Source: Persicaria tinctoria
Lineage: Eukaryota > Streptophyta > Magnoliopsida > Caryophyllales > Polygonaceae
Length of the DNA: 64,000 bases
Direction: 5' to 3'
NCBI GenBank assembly: GCA_037127255.1
Contig: JBANSL010000018.1
Coordinates: forward strand, 14,233,175-14,297,174
Made by a program: the position numbers and the translations under genes. The notes beneath the pieces were generated by a model. It was not told where the DNA came from. It saw only the letters and a program-made list of their open reading frames with translations, and ran no database searches. Position 1 is the first letter of the stretch. Every line of letters begins with the position of its first letter. Shown in pieces: positions 22,805 through 33,261 of the stretch.

Positions 22805-23476
22805 ATGAACACCACCTTCCTCCGCCGCCGCAAACCACCTCCGCCAAAACCCCTCGCCCTCCACTTGATCGTAGTCTCTCTCCGGCCACTCCTCGTCAAC
22901 GCCCAATTCAGAGCCAACCCTTCCTACACTACCCCCTCATGGTACATCGGCCTCACCTTCCTCCTCACCGCCCTCCTCATTTTCGGCGTCATTTTCCTCT
23001 TCTACCTCCGTCAACGCTGCCTCCGGCAACACCGCCGCAACCACCCCGCCAGCCCCGGCTCCACGATCTTCACCACCTCCCACCGCGGCGGGCCCGCCGG
23101 AGGCCTTGACCCGGCCGCGGTCAAGGCGTTCCCGGTGTTGACTTTCAGGGAGGCCGCGGGCGCGGGCGTGAATACTTGTGCCATTGGGTTGGATTGCGCG
23201 GTGTGCTTGAGCGCCTTCGAGGAGGATGAAACGCTGCGTTTGATGCCTAAGTGCGGGCACGCCTTCCACCCGGGCTGCGTCGATGTCTGGCTCGCTTCAC
23301 ACACCACCTGCCCGTGCTGCCGGGCAGATCTCCTCTCGCTGCCCGAGGACGATGACGCACCGTCAACGTCATCGTCTTCAACGCCTGCGATCAAAGCCTC
23401 AAACGACGTCGTTGTGGATGTGGGGTCGCCACAGCCCGCTGGCTCGGAGCCTAGCGGAGCCGTGGTCGGTTGCTGA
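22805..23476 (+). CDS. ATL-type RING-H2 E3 ubiquitin ligase
   Basis: Intronless, 223 residues, as most ATL genes are. Residues 17-34 form a hydrophobic stretch that could be a signal peptide. A membrane segment follows at about 46-68 (WYIGLTFLLTALLIFGVIFL), then a basic stretch, the ATL hallmark GLD (100-102, GGLDPAAVKAFPVLTF) and a complete RING-H2 finger: C131, C134, C150, H152, H155, C158, C169, C172. The W after the sixth ligand is present (VDVWL). The tail is Ser/Asp-rich. ATLs ubiquitinate targets at the plasma or inner membranes, often in defence or nutrient responses; the substrate here is unknown. An extra Cys (171) makes the last pair CPCC, where CPVC is common. The ATG at 22805 follows in-frame context GCGACC and begins the hydrophobic leader. 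Confidence 0.93.
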   Translation: MNTTFLRRRKPPPPKPLALHLIVVSLRPLLVNAQFRANPSYTTPSWYIGLTFLLTALLIFGVIFLFYLRQRCLRQHRRNHPASPGSTIFTTSHRGGPAGGLDPAAVKAFPVLTFREAAGAGVNTCAIGLDCAVCLSAFEEDETLRLMPKCGHAFHPGCVDVWLASHTTCPCCRADLLSLPEDDDAPSTSSSSTPAIKASNDVVVDVGSPQPAGSEPSGAVVGC

Positions 23477-24432
23477 TCGGCTTGTGAGATTGGGGTCAAC
23501 GGGCGGGAAGCAGGCTGACCTCATGAATATAGGATCAGTTGACTTTTTTTTTTGGTAAAAAAATTAACACTTGAAATTTTGTACATCTATTAATTTTACT
23601 AATATTGGAACTTTACTTTGGTTTTTCTTTTTCCTACTCTTTGTTTCTTGATCGGGCATAAATTGACTTTTTACTTTACAAGTTTAAGTCCAGCTCTAAT
23701 GTTTAAGTTATTGCGAATTCGGGTATGATATGAGGCAGTGTCTTTCTGAGTTTGCACCAGACACGTAATAAGGGACGGGCTGAGGTCTGCGAGGTTTGCG
23801 ATAGCCTGTCCTATTTTTTTAAAATTTTAAAAATAGATAAAAAAAAATTAATAAATTTTTTTAATATAATACGTAGTAAGAGATTTTTTTTATGAAAATT
23901 ATGAAAATTTTAGTCTGATTATTCAAAATTTTCTAATTTTGTGTCTGTGACTGCATGTGTGTATGTTTAAGAAAAGGAAAGTCATTCAAACAAAGATTAG
24001 ATAAATTGAGATATCGGAAAAATTTATGGACGAGCGAATTGATAACAAAGGCAAGTAAAAGCCTTATTTATGGGATTGTGCATGGGATTGAGTATGACAA
24101 AAACACGATTAAGCTGGGAACTAAGAATACCATCATGTCGGGAAGGAGCACGCTTTTAGTATTCTTGTTAGATTTCCTTCACAACTAGTGGCGGAGTTGG
24201 GGGGGATGTAGTGATCATGTAGAGTACATGACCCTCGTCTCATATGGAGACATATATCATACACATATATTAGATGTGTGTGTGCATATAGTTTGCTGAA
24301 GGGCATTTTGGTAATTTCTCTAGCTCAACTTAATCACTCGCAAGTTTCTCCAAATTATTTTCTCCAACAACTTTCCTTTTTTTTTTTTTTTTTTCTAAAA
24401 TGGGGATCAATAGCAAGTTTATCCAAATTATT
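23477..24432. other. Downstream of the ATL gene; no gene seen
   Basis: AT-rich 3' flank. A 77-codon open frame at 23955-24188 has no recognisable features. A T-run lies at 24379-24397. Confidence 0.4.
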
Positions 24433-24435
24433 TTA

Positions 24436-25515
24436 GATCCAACTCCAACAGCTTCCCATTATAAAGAATTGAACGTTTATTTTATTTTAAAAAAAAATTA
24501 TTTTATTTGAATTTAAATAAATGAAAATTCCCCTACAACAGTGAATGAATTGAACGGTGACCAATGTCGATCTGACGATATCCGTGAAGCGCTCTCGAGT
24601 TCAGAAGTTGAATCCAGTGACTACCCTTGCACAACACAAAACCCTTGGACTGCATAAAATTAAGGTTATATTTTCATGCTATGACTTGCTTGTATATTTG
24701 ATCAAGCCCATGACGAGTCGTCCCGTGCACATAAATCCGAGCATTCGACATATCAGTGCCATCAAGATCATCCCCATTCCCTACCCAATAGAAAGACATA
24801 CACGAGAACGAAACAGGCCGATTCTATAGGTTGTCATCGAATCAAGCAGGACATCTATCTCTTCATCCGACGATTCCATGACAGAAAACGCCTTGTCTTG
24901 AACAGATTGCTCTACAATGAAGTTTCAAATTACTCTAGGGACATAAAAAAAAAATCAAATTCAAGTGACGATTTAGGAGAGCAAAGGCTAACAATTTGGC
25001 TGAAAAGAAACTGAATCTTTCAAAAGTTGGGGCTGCAATGCAAATACCTATGATCAATTGGTGACCGAATAAAACGAAATCAGGTCCAAGAGTGTCCCAA
25101 AATTTACCGTGGATGATCGATTGAAAAGAGAGGAAAATCATCCAAATAGAAACAGAGAAAGAAATCTAATTGAACGGCCACAACGATCGAGTAGAGGGAG
25201 GAGAGAAGCGTACCAGGAAGAGGCAAAAGTGGTAGCCGGAATAAAATAACGATGTCAAGTCTATGGAGAGTTGAACAAGAAAAAGGGTTGATTCTTGTCG
25301 AGCAACAATCGTTCATCGGAGTTGGTTTCTCAAACTTGAAAATAGGGAGAATGAAGGAAAAGGCTGCTGCAAATATTTTGGCGTTTGCCCCAAATTTGGG
25401 GAAGAAACCCCAATTTTTACCTCCTATCCCGAGAATGGGTTGGGGAAACTATTGGACCAAAAAATGACCCAAAAGCCTAATATTATCTAAAATAAGGAAG
25501 CTCTTGGAAATGCTC
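24436..25515. mobile_element. Candidate PIF/Harbinger element with gene-like interior
   Basis: Left GATCCAACTCCAACAGCTTC and right GGAAGCTCTTGGAAATGCTC are inverted and resemble the GAGCATCTCCAAC termini at 39850 and 40842. The flanks are TTA on the left and TAA on the right, so the 3-bp duplication is not exact. Inside, the minus strand has a short acidic start (MESSDEEIDVLLDS, from 24879) of a kind seen at the N-terminus of plant Harbinger-type proteins, but no transposase follows. Confidence 0.45.
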
Positions 25516-25669
25516 TAAGGGTTGTTAGTAGAGCGGGAAGTTCTGGTTCTTTTCTGTAACAAACGTTGAGAGTTTGTAGCGAGAAAATGGAGATTGACAG
25601 TGGTTTTCTTGAATTGGATTGATAATCTCAGTTTTCATTCAATCAAATTGAGATTTGTGCTTCTTTGTT

Positions 25670-25811
25670 ACTTTATCGAAAACTACAACTAACAACCCAT
25701 CAATTATATCAAGGGTATTTTTGTGAAGTGAATGGCAAAATACCTACAATGACTAGTTTTTTTGAACAAAACTAACACCCTAAAATGACAAGTTTTGCCG
25801 AACGGAGGAAG
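25670..25811. mobile_element. Right part of a Stowaway MITE
   Basis: Shares TATCGAAAACTACAACTAAC and the end ACAAGTTTTGCCGAACGGAGGAAG (in shorter pieces) with the full copy at 52587-52827 and is followed by TA. The left half is missing. Confidence 0.65.
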
Positions 25812-25910
25812 TAGGATAATTTAAATTATTTTTGGTTTTTTAATTTTATTATCGTATTATATAGCTTTTTTTTATGCCAGGGATATATGTCTCCCCTTTC
25901 AAAAATTTTA

Positions 25911-26105
25911 CTCCATCCGTTTCCTTTTAAGTGACTTTTTACTATTTATGTACGTTTTTTAAGGTGTGAAAAACTATATAAAATTTTTTTTTTAAATAAT
26001 TTTTTTCAATAATCTTATACTTATTGGTGATAAGTATAATATTATTAAAAAAAATTATTAAAATATTAATATTTAATATAAGTTTTACTATTTTAAACAA
26101 ATCAA
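25911..26105. repeat. Left part of a Stowaway-like MITE
   Basis: Begins TA then CTCCATCCGTTTCCTTTTAA and continues with ACTATTTATGTACGTTTTTT, as in other Stowaway copies here. The expected right end is absent. Confidence 0.4.
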
Positions 26106-26162
26106 GCCGATTATGTCTCTGCAACTGCTCACCACGCTCGATAACATATTTTAAATATTTTT

Positions 26163-27405
26163 GGGAAATTCCGCGCGGTGCCCACGAATTTTTGCAAATT
26201 CTGCGTGGTGTAAAAAGTTTTGAAAAATTCCGTGTGGTGCCCACGAACTTTTGTCAAAGTCTACATGGTGGCCACGAGTTTTTTCAAAAGTTTATGTGAT
26301 AACAATAATGGGTTTTAATATTGAAAATTTGAGATTAAAAATTATATTATTGTACATTATTTGGAAAACACTTAACAAGATTGTGTATTTAGTTTGAATC
26401 TTTTTAAAAACTAATTTTTTATATACATTTTCTTACCTATAAACTAACCAAATTTTTTCCTCAAAAATCTTACACATTTAATTTTAATTTGTTCTTAATA
26501 TTTAGATTTTATTTATAAGGAAATGAGTAAAAAATAATAAGAACTATGTAGTAATATTACCTATTTACATTGAACCAATATTAATAGAAAATTTGAAAAT
26601 TACAAGAAGATATACACATACACTTTTCCACATTAAAACAATTTTCATATGAGATAATTTGTGTAATACACAATTAAAAGTTTCACATTTTAATTGAGTA
26701 TTAAAAATAGGAAAATAGTATGACACCACGTTCTTAAATGCCCAATTTTTATTTTTATAAAATTTGATAAGTAAATAATTAGCTCTAAAATACGATTTAT
26801 AAAATTAAATTGGTTAAATTTAGTTTTAACAAAAAATTGAATTTTGGGAATTTATAATGTCACACCACGTTATTAAATTCTTCAACCCCGGTTACTACGT
26901 CAAAAAATTCACCGAAAATTATTTCATATGAAAGTTGGTTTAACGGGGAAAAGTGTCTATCTTCTTGTAATATTTGAAATTTTGTATATTTTTTTTTTCA
27001 ATGGTGAATGGGTAATACTCCGTAGTTATTTTTTCCCCTCATTTCCTTATAAATAAAAAATAAATATTGAGAACAAATAAAAATTAAAGATGTAAGATTT
27101 TTGAGAAAAAAATTGGTTAGTTTATCTCTAAGAAAATTTATAAAAAAAAACTAGTTTTAAAAAATATTCAAACCAATACTCAATCTTGTAGAGTATTATT
27201 CTAAATTATAATGTACAATAATATAATTTTTAATCTCGATTTTTCAACATTAAAACTCATTATTGTTATCACATGAACTCTTAAAAAACCTCGTGGGCAC
27301 CATATGGACTTTTGCAAAAGTTCGTGGGCACCACACGGAATTTTTCAAAACTTTTTACACCACGCGGAATTTATAAAAGTTCGTGGGCACCGGGCGGAAT
27401 TTCCC
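26163..27405. mobile_element. Mutator-like MITE with long terminal inverted repeats
   Basis: The terminal inverted repeats (GGGAAATTCCGCGCGGTGCC / GGCACCGGGCGGAATTTCCC) extend inward for about 300 bases or more, with repeated GTGCCCACGAA blocks. An exact 9-bp duplication AATATTTTT flanks the element (26154-26162 and 27406-27414). No transposase. 1243 bp. Confidence 0.92.
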
Positions 27406-27410
27406 AATAT

Positions 27411-27490
27411 TTTTTCTGGCCAACTCATGTTTTGTTAAGGTCCATTTGCATTTTTCTGGCCAACTCATGTTTTGTTAAGGTCCATTTGCA
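27411..27490. repeat. Exact 40-bp tandem duplication
   Basis: Two identical 40-base units (27411-27450 and 27451-27490) beginning TTTTTCTGGCCAACTCATG, abutting the Mutator-like MITE. Confidence 0.95.
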
Positions 27491-27654
27491 TTTTACCAGG
27501 CGGAGTATTACCCATTCAGCATTGCTAATTACTGTTGGATTACTGCGGACAATTGTTATATGCTCCTTCAATCCTTCGTCTATATTTATATAAACTCTTA
27601 ATTTAGAAGAGTTTAGGATGATATGTCAATCTTAGAGGTATTTTAGGAGTTTTG

Positions 27655-30412
27655 TGTAAAGGCTCGGACTTTTAAAATATTAACTTTTGTAAAAAGAAAA
27701 TCAAAATGAATTTAAAATAAATTCCGACCCAAATTTTCACAATTAAAAATCAATTCCGTCTTTCATTTCGGGTTTTGAACGACCAATCAGCGGAAATTTA
27801 AATTCCCGACCCGAGATCTCAATTCCGTCATATTCCGAATCCTTATCCATCCGACTCACCCTATTCTAGTTCGGAAAAAATCTTATCCTCACCTTCCCTC
27901 CCTCTCTACTTATTGTTACTTATTTTAACAAACAAACAACAACTCCTCTTCCAAAAAAAAAAACCATACCTTTTTGTTGCAATTGACCTTTGAAAATCAG
28001 GTTTTTGTTAAACCCACATACCCATTGCTATTTCCCCCCTCTCCCTCCTCTCTCGGTACACTCTCCGTCCCTCCTTCTCATTCCCGCCGCCACCACACCA
28101 CCTCCTTGCCACCACACCTCCACCACCACACCTCCGTCGACCACCAGTTCCACCGCCGTCGCCACCAGCAGCAGCCGGAGCCACCACCGCCGCCGAGCAG
28201 CACCTCTCCTCTTCTCCTTCCTCCCTGTTTTCTCCGAGAACCCCGGTAAGGCTCGTTTCTCTTTCCATTGGACTTCGAGCTGTGAAAAGCCCCGCCTTTA
28301 ACCCCCATTCTTCCGTCCTAGGCCGAGCGAGCGCAGATCGAGCCTCCGGCGACGCTAATCGAACACCGAGCTCCTCCGACGAAGACCTCAAAACCGCACC
28401 TCGGTGAGCTTCTTTCTTCCCCTCCTTCCTTCTCTTCCCGTTTCCGTGGGTGTGGGCGACGGAGTGGCCGCTCCTGGTGGCCGGAGCTCGGCTCCACCGC
28501 CGCCGGAGGTCCCCTCCTCCCTCTCTTTTTCTCCTCCGCCATTTCTGGGCACAAAGCCCCTGTTTCCTTTCTTTCATTCGGCCTAAATGGGAGGAAGAAG
28601 AAGAGAAGTGGGCCACGCCACGTCAGCCACCACATCCTCCTCCTGGGCCCACGTTTTTTTTTAACATGTCATCAGCCCTGGCCCACTTCCTTCTTTCTTC
28701 TTTCTAACTCCGAATTTGAGATGAAATGGAATAGAGGCTTTTGGGCCTATTTTTTTGGGGCCAAACTTGTGGTGTTCAAATAAGAAAATATTTGGGCCTA
28801 TTTTACTTCTTCCATTCGGTTTTGGGTTGATTTAAATCAAGAGGGTTCGGTTTGGGTTTATTTAAAACATAAGGGCCGGTTTTGGGGTTTTACAAAAGGA
28901 GAGGGTGGGTTTTGGTAATTTAAAATAAAGTAAGGTTGGATTAGTAATTTAAAAAGGGATGTTTTGATTAAATGAATATTGTTGGGATTTTATAGATATT
29001 TTATAAAGATGTTAAAATAAAATGTTGTTTTGAGATTTAAGATATAATATTGTGGTGATTTATTATTTGTGGTTAAATGTTATATGATTATGTTGAAGAT
29101 GTGCAATTATATGCTAAGTAAATTGTGAGATTATGGCATGCAAATTGGTTAAGTATGAATTGGAATTATCTTAAGTTGATGAATTGGAGGATTATATTGA
29201 GTATGGTTGTGAGATGTTGAGATGATAGATTACGAGATAAGGTCGATATTATGGAAATGATGATGTGACGGTTATTATGTTAAGTTGTGAAGTCGTGTGT
29301 GTGATAATTCTATGCTTTGTGTGCCTTAGAGATAGACTCATTGATGTGCTTATACTTGTTAGGTGACCATCTGTGACGTGTCGGATTTCATATTGCCTGG
29401 TTGATTGCCTTTTGCTGTTCTGCGATACCAGGTAAGTCTCTTCGGAGCTTACTCAGATTGAATAGAGCTATTCCCTGCTTTAGGTGCATGATATACTAGG
29501 TGCTTGCATTCATGATCAGCATGCCATGTAGTACCATGCTAGGTTGCATCTACGTTGAGCATCCTATTTCTTTATGCGTATGTAAACAGAACGGTCGTTA
29601 TCTGTGAGGTCACTAGAGTCATTGCTAGGGTTATAGGATGACCTAGTCTCATCGGGTCCCGTCCTGAGTCAATCGAGTCATGCACTTCCTTATATTATGA
29701 GATGCCTGCGGGCTTTATTGTGGAGCGGGTTAGGCATGCGTGCCGCCCTATTATGAATGAATGCATTCACGAGCTGGCCAGTCTCCACCTATCGGAAGGG
29801 GTGGAGGTAGGAGAGGGATATACCACTTGGTATTCTGTGCTAAGGCCTTATTATTATTATGCACTTGTTCTTAGGAGCATGTTAGTGTGTTAATATTCCG
29901 CCATGCATCTAGAAGCATCTTTATTAGGAATAGCGTATATGTGTACTTATGGTTGGGATGCAGAGTTAAGTGGGCATCGATCTGATCCCGTCCCATATCA
30001 AATTTTTTTAGGTATTATTTATGTTCATCCTATCGGTGCTGTTTGCTTATTGCGCGGGTCATTTTGTCGGCGGAGAGTGAGCGCTGGAGTATAGACTTCA
30101 CCAGACTCTGATTATACTTTTCGGATTTACACCTTAGACTCCGTTTTGACCCGGCTCTGCCGTGGCATACTTTTGAATTACACTTGTTTCCGCTAGTCGC
30201 ATGATTTATGATTTCCACGCTTAGACTTACGACAGGTACAGGGGACTTCCCCGGGGATTCCAACGATCCCTTCGATTTTGGGTATGAAATCCCCCTTTTA
30301 AAACATTAAAGTAAGTTTTGAAACCTTCAACCTGTACTCGGGGCGCAAGGTCCTAACGAGGGGTTTAATCCCTCGAAACGTAACTCGGGAATCATAATCC
30401 CGGGCCGTTACA
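27655..30412 (+). mobile_element. Solo LTR, 2.76 kb, of a large LTR retrotransposon
   Basis: Starts TGTAAAGGCTCGGACTTTT and ends GGGCCGTTACA. It is flanked by an exact 5-bp duplication TTTTG (27650-27654, 30413-30417) with no internal region, so it arose by LTR-LTR recombination. The 3' half (about 29500-30412) matches 62300-63201 closely, including CCTGCGGGCTTTATTGTGGA, GCATGCGTGCCGCCC and CGAGCTGGCCAGTCTCC. Open frames inside it (28000-28700, Ser/Pro or Gly/Arg-rich) are GC-rich leader DNA, not proteins. Confidence 0.92.
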
Positions 30413-30417
30413 TTTTG

Positions 30418-31139
30418 CCTAATCATTTTTTTTTTCATTTTTCTTTGATTTTCTTTAATTATCCTTTTTCTTCTTTTTCCTTTAATTTTCTTTTTTTCTG
30501 TAATTTTACTACCTATTGGGCTTAATTCAAAACATTAAATTCAATATAATATAATTATTGGGCTTAACTCAAATTTATTTACTAACTATTGGGCTTAATT
30601 CAAAACATTGAATATAAATATTGATTATGGCACATCACATTTAAACAATGTTATAATGATATTGATATTATTATTACTGAGTAATTTAAAATATCTATAT
30701 TTGTGTATTATACTCTACATAAGATTTTTGAAAAATAATTTCCTGAGATAATTATAAGATATATTTGTTATAAAGTTTTTTTATGATTTTTATCTTAACA
30801 TTTATTATTATTTTTATATATAATATTTTAGTTTTAAAAAAGCGCGCCATGGCGCGGAAATCGTACTAGTTTCCATTATATCGATAAACATCCTTTACGC
30901 AAATTTGAATTGTGCACTTGAAAAGATCTACAGATGACAGATCGATTAGATAACGAGGAAATTATTCACAATGACTCTGAAATGATTCTATGTACAAATA
31001 ATCATTTTACCATATAAAATAATTTTTCATAAAAAATTATTAATACGGAGTATATACTACTCCGTATAATAATTAAATTTATTCTTAAGAATAATTTGCA
31101 ATGCAAGGGTTATTCACGTACATTGCTCCTAAATAAATA
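30418..31139. other. AT-rich, no gene; contains a Helitron-like 3' end
   Basis: Pyrimidine-rich then AT-rich. The only structured part is the hairpin and CTAG at 30842-30869. Confidence 0.4.
30842..30869 (+). mobile_element. Helitron 3' terminus
   Basis: A perfect palindrome CGCGCCATGGCGCG forms a GC-rich hairpin and is followed eight to ten bases later by CTAG and a T. That is the end structure of plant Helitrons. I could not find the matching TC-starting 5' end, so the element's length is unknown. Confidence 0.65.
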
Positions 31140-31376
31140 CTCTTTCTGTTTGGTAAAATATATCATTTACTTTTCACGTACATTTTTTAGGAGGACAAAA
31201 ACTATATAATTTTATTTTATAATTTTTTTAAAATAATTTTATAGTTACTATTAATAAGTACAAAATTGTTAAAAGAATTAAAAGAAAAATAAATATTTTA
31301 TATAGTTTTTATTATTTTACAAAAAAAAACGTACGTATATGAATAATGAACGACATATTTTACCGATCGGATGGTG
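31140..31376. mobile_element. Stowaway-like MITE
   Basis: Begins CTCTTTCTGTTTGGTAAAAT and ends ATTTTACCGATCGGATGGTG, inverted, flanked by TA on both sides. 237 bp, degenerate arms. Confidence 0.75.
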
Positions 31377-31680
31377 TATTAATATTTTTTGTTTAAATGC
31401 AAAAAGCTACTCGTAAGTGTAATAGCTAACATCAGGTTCAATACGACTATGACTGTTGGATGAAATTAGGTAAAGAAAATGGATAACAAATTTAGCGAAA
31501 TATTTAAGGATTGGACAGCAATTAAAAAGCAATCGATTTTGTTTTTGTTTGTATCCGTGGAAGAAAAAGCACAATAATCCACGGTCAATTGGTAATCATT
31601 TTCGGTAAAGTTTAGATGGAAAACCAATTCAGTGTAGATCGATTTTGGTACATTGGGATAAATAGATTACCCGATATTAT
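31377..31680. other. Short intergenic stretch
   Basis: AT-rich, no features seen. Confidence 0.3.
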
Positions 31681-31861
31681 TAGATACACCGCAAATTCAG
31701 ATTAGCAAGTGTACAATGTACGTCACATCTTTATTGAAATGTAGGTGGACACGGGAAATTAAAGACAAATCAGGGTTTAGGGTACCCGGTACCACGTTCA
31801 TATCGACATGCATCACGTTAATATCGACATGGTATCCTAAATCATGATTTGCGGTGTATTT
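31681..31861. mobile_element. 181-bp MITE sharing termini with the 8 kb PMD/OTU element
   Basis: Left TAGATACACCGCAAATTCAG and right ATCATGATTTGCGGTGTATT are inverted. The core TACACCGCAAAT is identical to the termini at 2722-2740 and 10756-10774. It has no coding capacity and lacks the palindromes. TTAG occurs immediately outside ATACACC on the left and GGTGTAT on the right, a possible 4-base duplication. Confidence 0.7.
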
Positions 31862-33139
31862 AGTTTCCGTAAGATTACTATAGTAAAATAAACTATTCGT
31901 ATCAAAATATATACATCGTTTGAATTTTTGATATGTTTTTTAAAAGTTAATTTTTTTTATAAAATATTATTTTTTAACCAAACTCATTACTAACAAGTAC
32001 GAATATATTATAAAGAAAATATATATAAAAAATTAATATTTTATAAATATTTTAGCTTTTTAAAAAGAAAAATGATCTATATTTTAATACAAATGGAGTA
32101 TAACTTTATTTATGGAGAGTTTTTTTTATTTTAAATTTCCTAACTGAAGTAATGATAAAAAAGCAATTTATATGCAACTTTATTTATATATAGGTTAATA
32201 ATAAAAGTTGCCACATATAGTAGCTTTATCGATTTTTCTATCTGCCTATGCTCCAAGGGTATAGGATAAGACCGTAAATTTGAATTTTTTTTTAAAAAAA
32301 ATTAATTTAGTTTAGCATTTTTTTAATTAAATTCTTAGAGTCGCTGATTTTTTTTAGAGAATATTTTGTAATTTAGATTTTTATCTATATACTTGAGGGA
32401 TATGATAGAAAAACCGTAACTTTATTTATAGGGTTTATTTGGAGCTAACATTGGAAAAAGATCAATGTCCCCTTTTTTAATTTGTTTTTAGTACTCCGTA
32501 TTTAAACTTTGGAGCATGTGATATATGAGTATATAATTCGATGTTGCATCGTATAAGCTTTTTTTAAATCATTTTTGAATAAACTAATGAAAAATCTTGT
32601 CGTGTTAGAGATTGCAAAATGGGTTTTGGCCACGTGAACACAGTAATTAAACTTGTGAAGATTAGCTGTAAATTAAGGGAGCTCTGAATAGTTCTTTAAA
32701 TGGAAGAGTAAAACTATAAAAATAAAGAAGAAGATATATAACATGAATAGACAAGAAATTACAAAGCTCTTATGATTATTGAATTTCGATATATATATAT
32801 AAATAGGGGGTGACTCCTGTGGGAATACCCCTAAGATGGGAATCTAGGAACAAATCTAGTCCATTAAATTCAACAAAATCAATGGTCCTAATTAATCATA
32901 ATTTGATTTTAAAAAAAATTGAATATGGATGGGCCCCACGCCTCCACTGCTTCAGAATGAAAGAAGATGAAATCTTCATGCGCGTGAATCACGCGGCGTG
33001 ATTCATCTATCCCACGGTGGCACGGTCCCACCTACAACTTTTTTTTTTTTTTTGTTTTACAGATCTAATTTATCTTTATTTTAATGCATATACAATTATT
33101 ATTATTTTCGTTTTTCCTTTATTTGATTTCAAGATTATG
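31862..33139. other. AT-rich intergenic, no gene seen
   Basis: 31890-32098 looks like a very degenerate Stowaway copy (TATTCGTATCAAAATATA against TATATTTTAATACAAATGGA). The rest has no recognisable structure. Confidence 0.35.
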
Positions 33140-33260
33140 ATATTGAAATTATGTTATTCGGTTAAATTAGAAAAATTATTCATATTTAAGAGATGATTAT
33201 TCGGTAAAATTTGATATATTATTGGATTAAATTATATGGATTATTCATATGTGAGAGGGC
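33140..33260. repeat. ATTATTCGG-rich repeat, left part
   Basis: Degenerate repeats of ATTATTCGGTTAAATTA. The same text continues at 35705-36300, on the far side of the LINE, so the LINE probably inserted into this block. Confidence 0.65.
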
Positions 33261-33261
33261 G

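Noticed and set aside
28008..28707. Long Arg/Gly- or Pro/Ser-rich frames in the solo LTR
   Set aside because: They lie in the GC-rich part of an LTR, have no domain, and the equivalent frames are not conserved in the other LTR (60270-61080).
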